Of a stretch of 37,462 bases of DNA, positions 35,354 through 37,462 are shown in pieces. The notes under the pieces were generated by a model. It did no database searches and was not told the origin of the DNA. It saw only the letters and a list, made by a program, of their open reading frames with translations. A program made the position numbers and the translations under genes. This stretch comes from Deltaproteobacteria bacterium. GTDB lineage: Bacteria > Myxococcota_A > UBA9042 > CAIXZC01. The stretch is from NCBI GenBank assembly GCA_016875215.1, contig VGRX01000011.1:1-37462 (forward strand), given 5' to 3'. Every line of letters begins with the position of its first letter. The first letter of the stretch is position 1.

Positions 35354-37168
35354 ATGGAACCGAGACTGTCGGTGCTGATCTGCAGCGGTACGGGTTGCGC
35401 CTCGAACAAGTCCATGGAAGTCATGGATGCGCTTCGCAAGGAGATTGCGACCCGTGGGCTGGAGCAGGAGGTCGAGGTGGTTCAGACCGGCTGCCAGGGG
35501 TTCTGTGCGGTCGGTCCCATCGTGTATGTCCAGCCGGATGACGTCTTCTACCAGCAGGTCGGGGTCAAGGATGTCCCGCGGCTGGTGGAGGAGCACTTCC
35601 TGAAGGGGCGGCCCTACAAGGACAAGTTGTACGTGCCCCCGATGGGCGGGATGCCGATCCCGAAGCTGATGGACATCCCGTTCTTCAAGAGCCAGGTGCT
35701 GGTGGCATTGCGGAACAAGGGGCTCATCGACCCGGAGAAGATCGAGGACTACATCGCCCGGGACGGCTACCAGGCTCTGGCCAGGGTGCTGACCGAGATG
35801 AAGCCGGAGCAGGTCATCGAGTGCGTGACGAAGTCGGGGCTTCGCGGCCGGGGCGGCGGTGGTTTCCCCACAGGGGTGAAGTGGGCCAGTGCGCGCAAGG
35901 CCTCCGGGGACATCAAGTACGTCCTGTGCAACGGCGACGAGGGGGACCCCGGCGCGTTCATGGACCGCAGCATCATGGAGGGTGACCCCCATTCGGTCCT
36001 GGAAGGGATGTGCATCGCGGCCTTTGCGGTGGGGTCGAGCCAGGGGTACGTGTACGTACGCAAGGAGTATCCGCTGGCCGTGCAGCGCATCGAGGTTGCG
36101 ATCGAGCAGGCGCGGGAGTTCGGGTTGCTCGGGAAGGACATCCTGGGGGCCGGGTTCGATTTCGACGTCGAGGTACGGCGCGGGGCCGGTGCGTTCGTGT
36201 GCGGGGAGTCCACGGCCCTGATGGCCTCCATCGAAGGGAACCCTGGCGAGCCGCGGGCCAAGTACATCCACACGGTCGACGCGGGCCTGTGGAACCGGCC
36301 GTCCTGTCTCAACAACGTGGAGACGTTCGCCAACGTCCCGATGATCCTCCAGCGCGGGTGGGAGTGGTTCAGCTCCATCGGAACGGGTGATGTCAGCCAG
36401 GATCCGTGGGGTGGCAGCAAGGGAACCAAGGTCTTCTCCATTGCGGGTGACGTCAACAACACGGGCCTGATCGAGGTCCCGATGGGGACGACGCTGCGGG
36501 AGATCGTCTTCGACATCGCGGGCGGGTTGCCCGAGGGGAAGCGGTTCAAGGCGGTCCAGACCGGCGGGCCGTCGGGGGGATTCCTCCCGGAGAGCCTGCT
36601 GAACCTCCCGGTGGACTTCGACCGGCTGGTGGAAGCGGGCTCGATGATGGGGTCGGGCGGCATGGTCGTGCTGGGGCACGACAAGTGCATGGTCGACTCG
36701 GCCAAGTTCTTCATCGACTTCACCGCGGACGAATCGTGCGGGAAGTGCACGCCGTGCCGCATCGGGAGCAAGATCATGCTCCAGTCCCTCGAGAAGATCA
36801 GCGAGGGGAAGGCCACGGAGGAGGACGTGGAGCAGCTCGAGCGCGTGGCCCATGAGGTGGCCAACCTCTCGCTCTGCGGCCTGGGCAAGTCGGCGCCCAA
36901 CCCGGTGCTGACCGCGCTGCGCTACTTCCGGGACGAGGTGATGGCGCACGTGCACGAGAAGCGCTGCCCTGCCGGAGAGTGCAAGGCGCTGATCACCTAC
37001 TCGATCGATGCCGGGAAGTGCACCGGTTGCACGCTCTGTGCGAAGAACTGTCCGACCGACTGCATCACCGGCGAGCGGAAGGCGGCGCATGCCATCGTGA
37101 CGGACAGGTGCATCAAGTGCGGTTCGTGCAAGATCGTCTGCAACTTTGACGCGGTGGTGGTCCAATGA
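35354..37168 (+). CDS. hndC: HndC/NuoF-like NAD(P)H-binding flavoprotein
   Basis: A 604-residue protein with the domain order of HydB/HndC. Residues 10-51 carry an N-terminal thioredoxin-like [2Fe-2S] site (Cys10-x4-Cys15, Cys47-x3-Cys51). The FMN site GRGGGGFPTG is near residue 165, followed by the NAD(H)-binding region with CNGDEGDPGAFMDR and FVCGESTALMASIEG. A SLBB-type region and the [4Fe-4S] site CGKCTPCRIG follow. The C-terminus adds two ferredoxin clusters (CTGCTLCAKNCPTDC and CIKCGSCKIVC), which plain NuoF lacks. This is the electron-input/output and, in HydABC enzymes, the proposed bifurcating flavin subunit. Its stop overlaps the next start (ATGA). Confidence 0.94.
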   Translation: MEPRLSVLICSGTGCASNKSMEVMDALRKEIATRGLEQEVEVVQTGCQGFCAVGPIVYVQPDDVFYQQVGVKDVPRLVEEHFLKGRPYKDKLYVPPMGGMPIPKLMDIPFFKSQVLVALRNKGLIDPEKIEDYIARDGYQALARVLTEMKPEQVIECVTKSGLRGRGGGGFPTGVKWASARKASGDIKYVLCNGDEGDPGAFMDRSIMEGDPHSVLEGMCIAAFAVGSSQGYVYVRKEYPLAVQRIEVAIEQAREFGLLGKDILGAGFDFDVEVRRGAGAFVCGESTALMASIEGNPGEPRAKYIHTVDAGLWNRPSCLNNVETFANVPMILQRGWEWFSSIGTGDVSQDPWGGSKGTKVFSIAGDVNNTGLIEVPMGTTLREIVFDIAGGLPEGKRFKAVQTGGPSGGFLPESLLNLPVDFDRLVEAGSMMGSGGMVVLGHDKCMVDSAKFFIDFTADESCGKCTPCRIGSKIMLQSLEKISEGKATEEDVEQLERVAHEVANLSLCGLGKSAPNPVLTALRYFRDEVMAHVHEKRCPAGECKALITYSIDAGKCTGCTLCAKNCPTDCITGERKAAHAIVTDRCIKCGSCKIVCNFDAVVVQ

Positions 37169-37462
37169 GCGAACAGGTAGGCAAGACGGTGAAGATGACC
37201 ATCGACGGACGGGAGGGGGAGTTCCCGTCGGGCATGACCATCCTCGAGGCAGCCCGTCAGATGGGGATCCGGATCCCGACGCTCTGTTACAGCGAGGCGG
37301 TCAGCCAGTACGGCTCGTGCCGGCTGTGCGTGGTCGAGGTGAGCAAGCGGGGCCGCAAGCGCATGGTGATAGCGTGCATGCACCCGGTCGGCGATCTGGA
37401 GGTGCGGACAAGCACGCCGGAGATCCGGGATTCGCGCAGGACCATCGTGGAATTCCTGCCCC
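37165..37462 (+). CDS. HndD/HoxU/NuoG-like subunit, N-terminal part (cut by window edge)
   Basis: The first 99 residues are in the window. They form a plant-type [2Fe-2S] domain with Cys in PTLCYSEAV, GSCRLCVVEV and IACMHPV, as at the N-terminus of HndD, HoxU and NuoG. The end of the segment (RRTIVEFLP) is just before the His-Cys and [4Fe-4S] motifs expected next. Whether the gene continues into an [FeFe] hydrogenase (HndD/HydA), a 240-residue HoxU, or a formate-dehydrogenase-type NuoG cannot be seen. The answer decides the nature of the complex. The ATG overlaps the hndC stop by four bases. Confidence 0.88.
   Translation, partial: MSEQVGKTVKMTIDGREGEFPSGMTILEAARQMGIRIPTLCYSEAVSQYGSCRLCVVEVSKRGRKRMVIACMHPVGDLEVRTSTPEIRDSRRTIVEFLP

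Overview
The window is high-GC DNA from an anaerobic or facultatively anaerobic bacterium. The abundance of secreted Cys-rich lipoproteins with MopE-type CDGxDNDCDG motifs, thrombospondin type-3-like Ca repeats, a 'GEQCDDGNN' Myxococcus-type Cys repeat and Asp-rich linkers suggests Myxococcota or a related former deltaproteobacterial lineage. This placement is inferred from gene content only. No rRNA, tRNA, IS element, integrase or CRISPR array is visible, and no gene-free stretch exceeds 300 bases.

Layout. (1) 1-1584, minus strand: nikR, coupled by an ATGA overlap to a HAD/LNS2-like lipoprotein, then the first codons of another exported protein. (2) 1653-25471: a surface/lipoprotein region. 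It holds Cys-rich MopE-like lipoproteins (1653-4040, 11852-15331, 17424-20594, 21253-23061), a PHP-domain lipoprotein, a HAD hydrolase, a membrane calcineurin-like phosphoesterase, a large unrecognised lipoprotein, a DUF2891-type lipoprotein, an M28 peptidase, a small lipoprotein and a GDD-Y repeat protein. Three of the Cys-rich proteins share the same N-terminal module. (3) 25476-28582, minus: a cytosolic group-3 hydrogenase, with small subunit, large subunit and maturation protease. The large-subunit frame stops at a TGA exactly where the nickel-binding Cys of the C-terminal DPCxxC motif belongs. Read as selenocysteine it gives DPULSCATH and runs 32 further codons to a TAG, with a SECIS-like hairpin just after the UGA. 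This is therefore a [NiFeSe] hydrogenase that a standard gene caller would truncate. (4) 28824-32726, minus: a tightly overlapping regulatory operon (DRTGG protein, RsbW-like ATPase, [FeFe]-hydrogenase-like protein fused to DRTGG, PHP protein, second ATPase). (5) 32913-37462, plus, divergent: hdrC, hdrB, hndB-like, hndA/nuoE, hndC/nuoF and the start of a hndD/hoxU/nuoG-like gene cut by the window edge.

How it may work (inference). The NiFeSe hydrogenase takes up or makes H2. HdrBC and the NuoEF-type flavoprotein provide thiol/disulfide and NAD(P)H redox sites, possibly as one electron-bifurcating assembly, although neither HdrA nor MvhD is present here. The [FeFe]-like protein, which keeps the four H-cluster Cys ligands but has His at the proton-transfer Cys, looks like a sensor controlling the surrounding hydrogen genes with the ATPase, DRTGG and PHP proteins. 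NikR may tie expression to nickel supply.
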